From contig CAIZLW010000002.1 of NCBI GenBank assembly GCA_903933915.1, positions 1 to 63,149 of the forward strand: a stretch of 63,149 nucleotides of DNA, read 5' to 3'. This DNA comes from an uncultured beta proteobacterium (lineage in GTDB: Bacteria; Pseudomonadota; Gammaproteobacteria; Burkholderiales; SG8-41). Positions within the stretch are counted from its first letter, which is position 1; every line of letters starts with the position of its first letter. The notes beneath the pieces are model-generated. The model had not been told where the DNA came from, did no database searches, and saw only the letters and a program-made list of their open reading frames with translations. The translations under genes were made by a program, and so were the position numbers. This document shows, piece after piece, positions 51,262 through 59,936 of this stretch.

Positions 51262-52752
51262 ATGTCTTCCACACCCAACTACACTGAACTGACCCGCGTT
51301 TATACCCGTCTGTATCGCTACTATCACCTCTCATCCATTGTCGGCTGGGACCGCAACGCGATGATGCCGCCCAGGGGCAACGAAGCGCGCGCGGCGGCGG
51401 AAGCCGAATTGTCCGCGCTGATCCACCGCACCCGCACCGACCCGCAACTGAAGGGCTGGCTGGATGGCGCGGAGCGTGAGGAACTGGACGAGGTCGCCCG
51501 CGCCAATCTGCGCGAAATTCGCCGTGACTGGCGCGACGCCAATGCGCTGCCCGAATCGCTGGTCGAGGCGAAGACGCTGGCCGGTGCGCGCTGCGAACAC
51601 GCCTGGCGCAGCCAGCGCCCGGCGAATGACTGGAAGGGGTTTCTGGATAATTTCCGTCCCGTGGTCAAGCTGGCGCGTCAGGAAGCGCAACTGCTTGCCG
51701 ATGACAGCGGTCTCGCGCCGTATGACGCGTTGATGGATCGCTTCGAGCCCGGCGTGCGTGCCGCCGACATCGACCGCATCTTCGCTGACGTCAAAACCTG
51801 GCTGCCTGATTTGATCAATCGCGCGCAGGCGAAACAGGCTGCAGAGCAGGTGATCGTGCCGGCGGGGCCGTTCCCGGTGGCGGCGCAGCGCGCGCTGAAT
51901 GCCGGGGTGATGACGCTGCTCGGGTTTGACTTCGAAGCCGGTCGGCTTGATGAAAGTACCCACCCGTTCAGCGGCGGCGTACCGGAAGACGTGCGTCTGA
52001 CCACGCGCTACAGCGACAGCGATTTTGCGCGCAGTCTGCTCGGCACCATTCACGAGACCGGACACGCCCGTTACGAACAGAACCTGCCGCGTGCCTGGCT
52101 CGGTCAGCCGGTGGGTACCGCGCGCTCCTACGGCGTGCATGAAAGCCAGAGCCTGTCGTTTGAAATGCAGCTCGCGCGCAGCCGCGCGTTTGCCGGCGTG
52201 CTGGCGCCGCTGCTGGTCAAACACTTCGGTGACCAGCCGGCTTTCGATCCGGACAATCTCTACCGGCTGTGGACCCGCGTGAAGCGCGGCTTGATCCGCG
52301 TCGATGCCGATGAAGTGACTTATCCTGCGCACGTGATCCTGCGCTACGAAATCGAACGCGCGCTGGTTGAAGGTGCGATCGAGCCCGACGACATTCCGGC
52401 GTTGTGGGATGAAAAGATGCAGGCGCTGCTGGGCCTCGACACCCGTGGCAACTACAAGGACGGCTGCCTGCAGGACGTGCACTGGACCGAGGGCGCGTTC
52501 GGGTATTTCCCGAGTTACACGCTGGGCGCGAGGTATGCCGCGCAGTGGTTTGCGGCGATCCGCCGTGAAACCCCGGAGCTGGATGCGCGTATCGTGACAG
52601 GCGATCTCAAGCCGGTGTTCAACTGGATGAACAGCCACATCTGGTCACAGGCCAGCCTGTGGCCGACGCCGCTACTGGTGCAGCGGGCCAGTGGCGAAGC
52701 TTTGAATCCGCAGCATTTTCGCCGGCATCTGGAAACGCGTTATTTAAAGTAA
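51262..52752 (+). CDS. M32-family metallocarboxypeptidase
   Basis: 496 residues. TIHETGHARYEQNLPRAW carries the HExxH-type zinc site (HETGH, about 264) and VHESQSLSFEMQLARS the third ligand region; HPFSGGVPEDVRLTTRY and YPAHVILRYEIERAL are family markers. It removes C-terminal residues from peptides in the cytoplasm. Normal length. Confidence 0.95.
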   Translation: MSSTPNYTELTRVYTRLYRYYHLSSIVGWDRNAMMPPRGNEARAAAEAELSALIHRTRTDPQLKGWLDGAEREELDEVARANLREIRRDWRDANALPESLVEAKTLAGARCEHAWRSQRPANDWKGFLDNFRPVVKLARQEAQLLADDSGLAPYDALMDRFEPGVRAADIDRIFADVKTWLPDLINRAQAKQAAEQVIVPAGPFPVAAQRALNAGVMTLLGFDFEAGRLDESTHPFSGGVPEDVRLTTRYSDSDFARSLLGTIHETGHARYEQNLPRAWLGQPVGTARSYGVHESQSLSFEMQLARSRAFAGVLAPLLVKHFGDQPAFDPDNLYRLWTRVKRGLIRVDADEVTYPAHVILRYEIERALVEGAIEPDDIPALWDEKMQALLGLDTRGNYKDGCLQDVHWTEGAFGYFPSYTLGARYAAQWFAAIRRETPELDARIVTGDLKPVFNWMNSHIWSQASLWPTPLLVQRASGEALNPQHFRRHLETRYLK

Positions 52753-52777
52753 TTAATTAAAACAATGACTTGCTTAT
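52743..52777 (+). repeat. AT-rich dispersed repeat, copy F (weak)
   Basis: TTTAAAGTAATTAATTAAAA and CAATGACTT, spanning the stop of the carboxypeptidase and the end of the DUF2721 gene. A poor match to the core. Confidence 0.35.
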
Positions 52778-53241
52778 TCGCCACTGTTGCGTTCCAGCGG
52801 CAGCCGCTTGCTCGTCGATGGCTTTGAAAAGCGCAGCGTGTGTGTCGCCAGCAGTGTTTCCGCAAGGAAGCAGATCAGTGCGCAGGAAAAACAGGCGATG
52901 CCGCCGAGAAAACTCCAGCGCACGAAATTATCGGTGACCGAGTCCATGGTCACGTCGAGAAACAACCCGGTGACGGTGAGTCCGATGCACAGTGCGCAGA
53001 ACACCAGAAAACCGATCGACCAGTTGACGACGCTGCCGCGCAGGCCGAGCCGCCGCAGTTCCCAGTAGGCAGCGTCTTCATTCTTGATGCGCTGGGTATC
53101 CAGCCGCTCCTCGATCCAGCGCGCACGGTCAATGATGCGCGACAGCCGGGTGGCCAGCGCGCCGATCATCGCGGCCACAGCGGTCAGCATAAACACGGGG
53201 GCGACGGCGGCCTGGATGCCGTGAACAATGGTGGAATTCAT
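52774..53241 (-). CDS. DUF2721-family membrane protein
   Basis: 155 residues from the ATG at 53241 (MNSTIVHGIQAAVAPVFML fits the family; the frame is open to 53301). Three membrane helices (about 10-30, 70-92, 105-130) and the conserved LATRLSRIIDRARWIEERL cytoplasmic segment. Function unknown. Confidence 0.82.
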   Translation of the reverse strand: MNSTIVHGIQAAVAPVFMLTAVAAMIGALATRLSRIIDRARWIEERLDTQRIKNEDAAYWELRRLGLRGSVVNWSIGFLVFCALCIGLTVTGLFLDVTMDSVTDNFVRWSFLGGIACFSCALICFLAETLLATHTLRFSKPSTSKRLPLERNSGE

Positions 53242-53418
53242 GGGGTGTGATGCTCCGTGGGATGGGGCGGGTGCGCAGTCACCGGGACTGCGGCGCTGCA
53301 TTGAATATCAATAGTTACTGTGACAGCCGTATGATTACTGAAGAGCCGTTCCAAAGTAAACTGCTGCGGAATTCCGCTGCAACGGGGCGCCGCGAAGGGT
53401 CATACAGGGGTAACACAC

Positions 53419-53940
53419 ATGAGCCGCAGGAAAACACCGATCATCATCGACGTCGAGGCCTCCGGTTTCGGCGGCGCGAGCTACCCGATTGAAGTGGGCG
53501 TTGCGCTGGATGACGATACCAAGTACTGCTCGCTGATTCATCCCGCTCCGCAATGGGATCACTGGGACGACGCCGCCGAAAAAGTGCACCGCATCGCCCG
53601 CGACATCCTCGAAACCTACGGCAAACCCCTGCAGGAAGTCGCCGCCCACCTCAACCACTTGCTCGAAGGCAAGACGCTGTACACCGACGGCTGGGTCGTC
53701 GACAAACCCTGGCTGACCACGCTGTTCTACGAAGCGAAGATGGAGATGAAATTCAGCGTCAGTCCGCTGGAGATGATCCTCTCCGAAGAGCAGATGGCAA
53801 TCTGGCACGACACCAAGGACAAACTCCTCGCCGAAGTGCAGAAGCACCGCCATCGCGCGAGCTTCGATGCCTGGATCATCCAGGAAACCTACAAGCGCAC
53901 GCTGCAGGAATCAGTGAGCCTTGACGGGCAGGGCGTTTAG
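53419..53940 (+). CDS. DEDD-type 3'-5' exonuclease-like protein
   Basis: 173 residues. PIIIDVEASGFGGASYPIEVGVAL has the DxE motif of Exo I, and HRASFDAWIIQETY the distal His/Asp. Smaller than DnaQ-type proofreaders. Its 3' end overlaps the convergent metallo-hydrolase by 30 bp. Confidence 0.75.
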   Translation: MSRRKTPIIIDVEASGFGGASYPIEVGVALDDDTKYCSLIHPAPQWDHWDDAAEKVHRIARDILETYGKPLQEVAAHLNHLLEGKTLYTDGWVVDKPWLTTLFYEAKMEMKFSVSPLEMILSEEQMAIWHDTKDKLLAEVQKHRHRASFDAWIIQETYKRTLQESVSLDGQGV

Positions 53941-54792
53941 CGGAATCCGCAGATAGGCAACCCCGTTGTCGTCCGGCGGCGGCAACCGGCCGCCGCGCAC
54001 ATTGACCTGTATCGACGGCAGGATCAGCGTCGGTACATCCAGCGTCGCATCCCGTGCCCTGCGCATCTGCACGAATGCCTCTTCGCTGATGCCGTCATGC
54101 ACATGAATGTTATGGGCGCGCTGTTCCGCGACGGTGGTCTGCCAGCGGGCAGCGCGCGACGACGGCGGATAATCGTGACAGACGTAGACCGCCGTTTCCG
54201 GTGGCAGGTCGAGCAGCCGGTGGATGGAGCGATAGAGCTGATGGGCGTCGCCGCCCGGGAAATCAGCGCGCGCGCTGCCGACATCCGGCATGAACAGCGT
54301 ATCGCCGACAAAAACCGCACCATCAATCCGATAGGCCATGTCCGCCGGCGTGTGTCCCGGTACCAGCAGTGCCGTGGCTTCCAGTTCGCCGATGCGGAAC
54401 GTTTCGCCATCCCTGAATAAATGGTCGAACTGGCTGCCGTCCGGCAGGAAGCTGCGTTCAAGGTTAAAGAGTTTTTTGAACGTGGCCTGCACTTCGCGGA
54501 TGTGCTCGCCGATGGAGATGCGCCCGCCGGCGTGTTGCTGGAAGTAGCGCGCCCCGGACAGATGGTCGGCGTGGGCATGGGTTTCCAGTATCCAATCAAC
54601 CTGCAGTTCATTGCTGTGCAGGTAGGCCAGCACCTCGTCAGCCGATGCGGTGCCGGTATGCCCGGACTTGAAGTCGTAATCCAGTACCGGGTCGATCACC
54701 GCGGCGCGCCGGGTCGCGTGGTCCCAGACCACGTAGGTGACCGTGAAAGTCTTCGGGTCAAAAAATCCCCGGGTCGTTGATCGGGTGCTCAT
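53911..54792 (-). CDS. Persulfide dioxygenase-like MBL-fold hydrolase (ETHE1/Blh type)
   Basis: 293 residues from the ATG at 54792. FDPKTFTVTYVVWDHATRRAAVIDPVLDYDF, WILETHAHADHLSGARYF (THAHADH), LVPGHTPADMAYRID, VFVGDTLFMPDVGSARADFPGG and YVCHDYPP. These match Blh/ETHE1, iron enzymes oxidising glutathione persulfide to sulfite. It is divergent from a BigR-like repressor and faces two sulfur-transport-like genes, the classical bigR-blh arrangement. Confidence 0.88.
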   Translation of the reverse strand: MSTRSTTRGFFDPKTFTVTYVVWDHATRRAAVIDPVLDYDFKSGHTGTASADEVLAYLHSNELQVDWILETHAHADHLSGARYFQQHAGGRISIGEHIREVQATFKKLFNLERSFLPDGSQFDHLFRDGETFRIGELEATALLVPGHTPADMAYRIDGAVFVGDTLFMPDVGSARADFPGGDAHQLYRSIHRLLDLPPETAVYVCHDYPPSSRAARWQTTVAEQRAHNIHVHDGISEEAFVQMRRARDATLDVPTLILPSIQVNVRGGRLPPPDDNGVAYLRIPLNALPVKAH

Positions 54793-54820
54793 CAGAGTGT
54801 CTCCACAGTGGGAATAACAA

Positions 54821-54860
54821 TATATTTGCAGATAATATATATATTGATATAATGTTGTCA
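54821..54860. promoter_or_regulatory. AT-rich promoter/operator between the persulfide dioxygenase-like gene and the ArsR regulator
   Basis: Contains the perfect 12-bp palindrome AATATATATATT (54834-54845) flanked by further TATA-rich stretches in a GC-rich genome. BigR-type repressors bind AT-rich palindromes in such divergent regions, so this is the probable shared operator. Confidence 0.55.
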
Positions 54861-54886
54861 AGTCGTTCTATTGAAAACCCATCAAC

Positions 54887-55222
54887 ATGCCATCCGCAAA
54901 ACCCGTGATTGAACCTGAAGTCCTGCGCGGCGCCGCCGCCCAGGCGGTCAGCGCACTGAAGGTGCTGGCCAACCGTGAGCGCCTGCTGCTGCTGTGCCAG
55001 ATCGCCAAGGGCGAGTGCTGTGTCAGCGAACTCGAACAGGAACTGGGCATCCGCCAGCCGACGCTGTCGCAGCAGCTCGGTGTATTGCGGCGCGACGGCG
55101 TGGTGGATACGCACCGCGAAGGCAAGAACATTTATTACAGCGTTCGCGATCCGCGAATGCTGGAAATTCTGGAAACGCTGTACCGGATTTATTGCCCCAA
55201 AGACAGAAAAGGGAAATCCTGA
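54887..55222 (+). CDS. bigR: ArsR-family persulfide-sensing repressor (BigR/SqrR-like)
   Basis: 111 residues, winged helix: LKVLANRERLLLLCQIAKGECCVSELEQELGIRQPTLSQQLGVLRRDGVV, NIYYSVRDPRMLEIL. Cys at 44/45 and 103 sit where BigR has its paired sensing cysteines (C42, C108), supporting polysulfide sensing. Its stop overlaps the next start (TGATG). Confidence 0.83.
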   Translation: MPSAKPVIEPEVLRGAAAQAVSALKVLANRERLLLLCQIAKGECCVSELEQELGIRQPTLSQQLGVLRRDGVVDTHREGKNIYYSVRDPRMLEILETLYRIYCPKDRKGKS

Positions 55223-55656
55223 TGTTGATCGACTGGAATGCATTCACGCCGTGGCCGGCACTGGCCGGCGGCGTGCTGATCGGTGTTGCTGCAGCGATGT
55301 TCGTGCTGCTCAACGGCCGCATCGCCGGCATCAGCGGTGTCATCGGCGGGCTGCTGCGCTACGCCAAAGGGGACACACTGTGGCGTGTGGCGTTCGTACT
55401 GGGCCTGCTGGGGGCACCGCTGCTATACGCGTTGTTTGCAACACTGCCGCGGCCGCAGATCGATGCCGGTTACGGCGCGCTGATTGCGGCCGGACTGCTG
55501 GTCGGCATCGGCACCCGCTACGGCGCGGGTTGCACCAGCGGCCATGGCGTTTGCGGACTGTCGCGGCTGTCCCCGCGTTCGCTGATTGCCACCGTAACTT
55601 TCATGGCGGCCGGTTTCATCACGGTTTACGGATTTCGCCACCTGACGGGTTTTTGA
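55222..55656 (+). CDS. YeeE/YedE-family membrane protein, first half
   Basis: 144 residues, four membrane helices. [42 protein letters not shown] is the YeeE/YedE signature with conserved Cys in G-C-T-S-G-H-G. Members carry thiosulfate or sulfur equivalents through the inner membrane. It works with the second half 10 bp downstream. Confidence 0.88.
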   Translation: MLIDWNAFTPWPALAGGVLIGVAAAMFVLLNGRIAGISGVIGGLLRYAKGDTLWRVAFVLGLLGAPLLYALFATLPRPQIDAGYGALIAAGLLVGIGTRYGAGCTSGHGVCGLSRLSPRSLIATVTFMAAGFITVYGFRHLTGF

Positions 55657-55666
55657 GGAGTACGCC

Positions 55667-56146
55667 ATGAGTACAAGGACGGCTGCATCAACCACCGCAA
55701 TGACGGCATTGTTCTCCGGCCTTGTTTTCGGCGTCGGGCTGATCGTCTCGGGCATGGCCAATCCGGCCAAGGTACTGGGATTTCTCGACCTCGCGGGGCT
55801 CTGGGATCCGTCGCTGGCCTTGGTGATGGCCGGCGCCATCGGCGTCGGACTGGTTGCGTTTTTTGTGGCCAACAAGCGCACGGTGTCTTTCATCGGCGCG
55901 GCCATGCAACTGCCCACGGCGCGCCACATCGACCGCCGGCTGGTGATCGGCAGCGCGCTGTTCGGCATCGGCTGGGGCATCGCCGGCTTCTGCCCGGGAC
56001 CGGCGCTGGTCGCACTGGGCATGGGTGAAATCAAGGCGCTGGTATTCGTCGCGGCGATGCTGAGCGGCATGCTGCTGTTCGAGATGCTTGAAGTGGCCCG
56101 GCTTTATGTAATCCACCGCATCACCATCAGCAAGGGGCAGTCATGA
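55667..56146 (+). CDS. YeeE/YedE-family membrane protein, second half
   Basis: 159 residues. ALFSGLVFGVGLIVSGMANPAKVLGFLDLAGLWDPSLALVMAGAIG and ALFGIGWGIAGFCPGPALVALG complete the two-part YeeE/YedE (PmpAB-like) carrier, with Cys in FCPGPA. Its stop overlaps the next start by 4 bp. Confidence 0.88.
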   Translation: MSTRTAASTTAMTALFSGLVFGVGLIVSGMANPAKVLGFLDLAGLWDPSLALVMAGAIGVGLVAFFVANKRTVSFIGAAMQLPTARHIDRRLVIGSALFGIGWGIAGFCPGPALVALGMGEIKALVFVAAMLSGMLLFEMLEVARLYVIHRITISKGQS

Positions 56147-56790
56147 CCGACGCCATGACCTGGCTGGCCGCGCTGGCAACGATCGCCGTGTTGTTGATTT
56201 ACGAAGTGGCGCAGATGATTGCCCGTCGCCGCAACCCGGCTGCGAGGGCGCGAACCGCCCACGCCGAACTGCGCGAAGAATGGTTCATCGCCATTTCCAG
56301 GCAGCCCGGTTCGGAAATCCTTGCCGTGCAGACGCTGCGCAATTCATTGATGTCGGCGACGATGATTGCATCAACGGCAGTGCTGGGGCTGATGGGAACG
56401 GTGACGCTGGCCGCCCCTTCGCTGAATGCCGCCCTTGACGCATCGACCATCGGCATTCCGCAGCTGACGCCGCGGTTGATGCTCGAACTCGTGCTGCTGG
56501 CGCTGCTGTTTGCCTCGCTGATTTCTTCGGTGATGGCGGTGCGTTACTACAACCATGCCGGCTTCATCAGTGCGATCCCGGTGGGTTCAGCGGAGCGGCA
56601 GCGTTGGGCGGCTACCGGCGTTGATTACATGCGCCGCGCCGGCTTGCTCTACGGCTGGGGCCTGCGCCATCTCATTCTCATTGCCCCCATTCTGGCGAGC
56701 ATGCTGCATCCGCTGGCCGGTCCGGTTGCGGCGGTGGTGGTGGTAGCGATGCTGTCAGGTTTTGACCGCCTGGATACGAAGCGGCTCTAG
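56143..56790 (+). CDS. DUF599-family membrane protein
   Basis: 215 residues with four hydrophobic segments: an N-terminal helix, LMSATMIASTAVLGLMGTV, LMLELVLLALLFASLISSVMAVRYYNHAGFISAI, and a C-terminal helix. ATGA overlap with the preceding gene suggests co-transcription. Function unknown. Confidence 0.8.
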   Translation: MTDAMTWLAALATIAVLLIYEVAQMIARRRNPAARARTAHAELREEWFIAISRQPGSEILAVQTLRNSLMSATMIASTAVLGLMGTVTLAAPSLNAALDASTIGIPQLTPRLMLELVLLALLFASLISSVMAVRYYNHAGFISAIPVGSAERQRWAATGVDYMRRAGLLYGWGLRHLILIAPILASMLHPLAGPVAAVVVVAMLSGFDRLDTKRL

Positions 56791-56814
56791 CGCCCTGTAT
56801 TCCGGGCCGCCAGC

Positions 56815-57159
56815 CTAGCGTGACCGCGCGGCTTTCACGAAGTCCAGCGCTGTCTGGAACAGCTCCAGATCCTTCACGTAATCCGCCGCGTCGGCGCGGG
56901 TGATCTGTATCCATTCGCGTGTCGCCGCGATGCCGCCGGGCTGGAACGCGCTGACATGGTCGCGCGAGAAATGCAGCTCGGTCGCCGTGGCTGCGGGCAG
57001 GCGCAGACCGACGCCGTTGCCGCTGATGCAGGCGAACATTTTGTCGCTGACAAAATAGGCGTCGAGACCGTTGATGGTGCGCGCGCTGACGCCGGGGAGT
57101 TTAAGCAGTAGCGCATCAAGCTGCGCCTTGGGGCCGGATTTCGAAGATTCAGTGCTCAA
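56815..57159 (-). CDS. TfoX/MmcQ-like small protein
   Basis: 114 residues. LLLKLPGVSARTINGLDAYFVSDKMFACISGNGVGLRLPAATATEL resembles the TfoX N-terminal/MmcQ-YjbR fold. No role can be read. Convergent with the DUF599 gene. Confidence 0.65.
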   Translation of the reverse strand: MSTESSKSGPKAQLDALLLKLPGVSARTINGLDAYFVSDKMFACISGNGVGLRLPAATATELHFSRDHVSAFQPGGIAATREWIQITRADAADYVKDLELFQTALDFVKAARSR

Positions 57160-57332
57160 GAGGGCTCGCTGTCGATGGGTTGAACGGGATGGGGGATTTT
57201 ATACACCAAGTCTGCATCGACTGCCGCACTAGTTGCGCCGGTATTTTTGGCTGACACGCAGGCCGGATTCGGATCGCATGGAAGGGCTTGGCTTACAATG
57301 GCCGCCATTCATCGCCGACCCGTTTCCAGAAT

Positions 57333-58700
57333 ATGACCACTCTTGCACAACGCCTCGGCGCCTGGGCCGCGGACCTCCGTTACGAAGACCTGCCTCCGGC
57401 AGTCGTGCACCAGGCCAAACGCATGATTGTCGACACGCTGGGCTGCGCGCTGGGCGGCTATGACAGCGAGCCGACGCGGATTGCGCTGGCGCAGGCCGCC
57501 ACCGTCACCAGCACCCAGCCCGCCACCATACTCTGCACCGGGCAGCAGACCAGTCCTGATCTCGCGGTGTTCGCCAACGGCGTGATGATCCGTTACCTCG
57601 ATTTCAACGACGGCTACATCGGCCGCGAAGCCGGGCACCCCAGCGACAGCATCGCCGCGCTGCTGACCGCTGCCGAGATCGGCAAGGCCGATGGCCGCGA
57701 ACTGATCGTTGCCACGGTGATCGCCTACGAAATGTTCTGCCGCATGTGCGACATCGTGAATTTCAAGCCCATGGGTTTTGATCACACCACCATCGGTGCG
57801 ATGGCCAGCGTGCTCGGTGCGGCGCGGCTGATGAAACTCGACCGCGAACAGATCGCGACGGCGCTGAGCATCACCGTGGCCGCCAACGTTGCGCTGTATC
57901 AGACGCGGATCGGCAATGTGTCGATGTGGAAGGGCTGCGCCTATGCCAATGCCAGCCGCAACGCGATCTTTTTCGCGCAGCTGGCGCAGCGCGGCATGAC
58001 CGGTCCCGATCCGGTATTCGAAGGGCGGGGTGGGTATTTTGTCGCCGTGACCCGCCAGCCGTTTGAACTCGCGCCCTTCGGCGGCAAGGGCAATCCGTCG
58101 TTCAGGATCATGGACTGCCTGATCAAGCGTTATCCGCTGGGCCAGTATTCGCAGTCGGTGGTGCACGCCGCGCTGGAAGCGCGCACCCGCGTGAAGAATG
58201 TCGATGACATTGCCGAGATCCATGTGCGCACGCTGCACACCGCGATTGAGATGATGGCGGGAGACCCCGACAAATGGAAACCGGCCAATCGCGAAACCGC
58301 CGATCACAGCATGCCGTACACCGCAGGCGTTGCGCTCAAATACGGTTCGGTCGACATCCCGTATTTCGATGATCCCTATCTGCACGATCCCGCGCTGCTC
58401 GAGTTGGTGAGCAAAATCCGATGCACGGTGTCCGAAGAAGCCAACAGCCGCGAGCCTGAAGCGATGCTCTGCGACATGGATATTGTGCTGAAGAACGGAC
58501 AACGCGAAGCCATCCGTGTCGAATACCACCGGGGTCACCCGAAGAATCCGATGACCGACGCCGAAATCGAAGAAAAATTCCGGCCGCTGGCCGTCCGCGT
58601 GCTGGCGCCGGCTCAGGTGGATGCGCTGTTGAAACAGCTATGGGCGCTCGATACGCTGCCGGATATGAAACCGTTGTTTAAGTTGACTCAAATGGGCTGA
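57333..58700 (+). CDS. MmgE/PrpD-family protein
   Basis: 455 residues from the ATG at 57333. LAQRLGAWAADLRYEDLPPAVVHQAKRMIVDTLGCALGG, YLDFNDGYIGREAGHPSDSIAALLTAAE, and KYPLGQYSQSVVHAAL-like segments match 2-methylcitrate dehydratase/aconitate decarboxylase relatives. It probably acts on a tricarboxylate-like acid. Paired with a Bug receptor 21 bp downstream, which may supply the substrate. Confidence 0.9.
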   Translation: MTTLAQRLGAWAADLRYEDLPPAVVHQAKRMIVDTLGCALGGYDSEPTRIALAQAATVTSTQPATILCTGQQTSPDLAVFANGVMIRYLDFNDGYIGREAGHPSDSIAALLTAAEIGKADGRELIVATVIAYEMFCRMCDIVNFKPMGFDHTTIGAMASVLGAARLMKLDREQIATALSITVAANVALYQTRIGNVSMWKGCAYANASRNAIFFAQLAQRGMTGPDPVFEGRGGYFVAVTRQPFELAPFGGKGNPSFRIMDCLIKRYPLGQYSQSVVHAALEARTRVKNVDDIAEIHVRTLHTAIEMMAGDPDKWKPANRETADHSMPYTAGVALKYGSVDIPYFDDPYLHDPALLELVSKIRCTVSEEANSREPEAMLCDMDIVLKNGQREAIRVEYHRGHPKNPMTDAEIEEKFRPLAVRVLAPAQVDALLKQLWALDTLPDMKPLFKLTQMG

Positions 58701-58715
58701 CCCGTACCGGGAGTT

Positions 58716-58752
58716 AAAAAAATGTTTAAAAACAAATACTTATGCAATATTG
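58716..58752 (+). repeat. AT-rich dispersed repeat, copy G (spans a start codon)
   Basis: TTTAAAAACAAATACTTAT in full. The ATG of the following receptor (58722) lies inside, so the repeat encodes MFKNKYL, the start of the signal peptide. Confidence 0.65.
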
Positions 58753-59711
58753 CCGGGGTTCTCTGTGCGCTGGCGCCAACGTTGTTCACAGTGCCGGCGC
58801 AGGCTGCCGCCGACGATTACCCGGCACGACCGGTGCGCCTGCTGGTGCCGAATCCCCCGGGCGGCGGCAGCGATGCGGTCGCACGCATCCTCGCGCAGAA
58901 ACTCGGCGAACGCCTGAACCAGCAGTTCGTCGTCGACAACCGCGCGGGCGGCGGCGGCATCATCGCCAACGAAACCGTGGCGCGCGCCAACCCCGATGGC
59001 TACACGCTGCTGCTGGCGTTCATCGGACCGGTGGCGATCAGCCCGGCGCTGACCAAGGTGCCGTACGACTCGGTGAAGGATTTTGCGCCGGTCGCGCTGG
59101 TGGCGGCGGGGCAATACATGCTGGTGCTGCACCCGTCGGTGCCGGCGAAAACACTGAAGGATTTTGTTGTCTATGCCAAGGCCAACCCCGGCAAGATCAA
59201 TTACGCTTCCGCCGGCAACGGATCGCCGCTGCACCTCGCCGCCGAACTGTTCAAGGCGCGCGCCGGCGTCAACATGATCCATGTGCCGTACAAGGGCGGC
59301 GGCCCGGCGACGGCGGCGATTCTCGCCGGTGAAGTGCAGGCGGTGTTTGGCAGCCTCACTTCGGTGGTGCCGCAGATCAAGGCGGGCAAACTCACAGCTA
59401 TCGGCGTCACCGGCGCCAAACGTTCGACACTGGCGCCCGAGTACGCCACCATCGCCGAACTCGGTTATCCCGGATTTGAAATGACTTCGTGGTACGGCGT
59501 GCTGCTGCCGGCAAAGTCGCCGCCGGCGGTGACGGCCAAGCTCAATGCCGGGATCAACGAATCGCTGCAGGCGAAAGATGTGATCGACAGTCTTAAGCGA
59601 CAGGGGCTCGATGCCACTGGCGGGACACCTGAAGTCTTTGCGGCGCATATCAAGAGCGAACTCGCAAAATGGGCGAAGGTGGTCAAGGACGCCGGCATCA
59701 AAGCGGATTAA
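58722..59711 (+). CDS. Bug/TctC-family periplasmic solute receptor (copy 7)
   Basis: 329 residues. Signal peptide MFKNKYLCNIAGVLCALAP...AQA|AA; the first seven residues come from the AT-rich repeat. VRLLVPNPPGGGSDAVARI, VVDNRAGGGGIIANE, IHVPYKGGGPATAAILAG. Probably serves the MmgE/PrpD enzyme. Confidence 0.93.
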   Translation: MFKNKYLCNIAGVLCALAPTLFTVPAQAAADDYPARPVRLLVPNPPGGGSDAVARILAQKLGERLNQQFVVDNRAGGGGIIANETVARANPDGYTLLLAFIGPVAISPALTKVPYDSVKDFAPVALVAAGQYMLVLHPSVPAKTLKDFVVYAKANPGKINYASAGNGSPLHLAAELFKARAGVNMIHVPYKGGGPATAAILAGEVQAVFGSLTSVVPQIKAGKLTAIGVTGAKRSTLAPEYATIAELGYPGFEMTSWYGVLLPAKSPPAVTAKLNAGINESLQAKDVIDSLKRQGLDATGGTPEVFAAHIKSELAKWAKVVKDAGIKAD

Positions 59712-59739
59712 CAGACCGATTGAAGATCAGGAGCGTGTG

Positions 59740-59931
59740 ATGCCCGAAGACCCGAGAAACTGCGGCAGCGCTGCATGCATTGTGAATCCCGAGGGATATT
59801 GCTGGTGCGGCCTGAAATGGGATGGCCGCAAAATGTCGCGCGCGCCGCTGCAGCCCTTGCCGGCGCCGCCAACCGCAAAGCTGCCGGTCAGAAAGACCGC
59901 CAGGAAAAAGACTGCCAGGAAAACGAAGTAA
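59740..59931 (+). CDS. Small Cys-rich protein with Lys/Arg repeat tail
   Basis: 63 residues from the ATG at 59740 (AGGAG upstream). C8, C13, C21 and C23 (NCGSAAC, YCWC) could bind zinc; the tail KTARKKTARKTK resembles histone-like DNA-binding tails. No family recognised. Confidence 0.55.
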   Translation: MPEDPRNCGSAACIVNPEGYCWCGLKWDGRKMSRAPLQPLPAPPTAKLPVRKTARKKTARKTK

Positions 59932-59936
59932 AGCGG

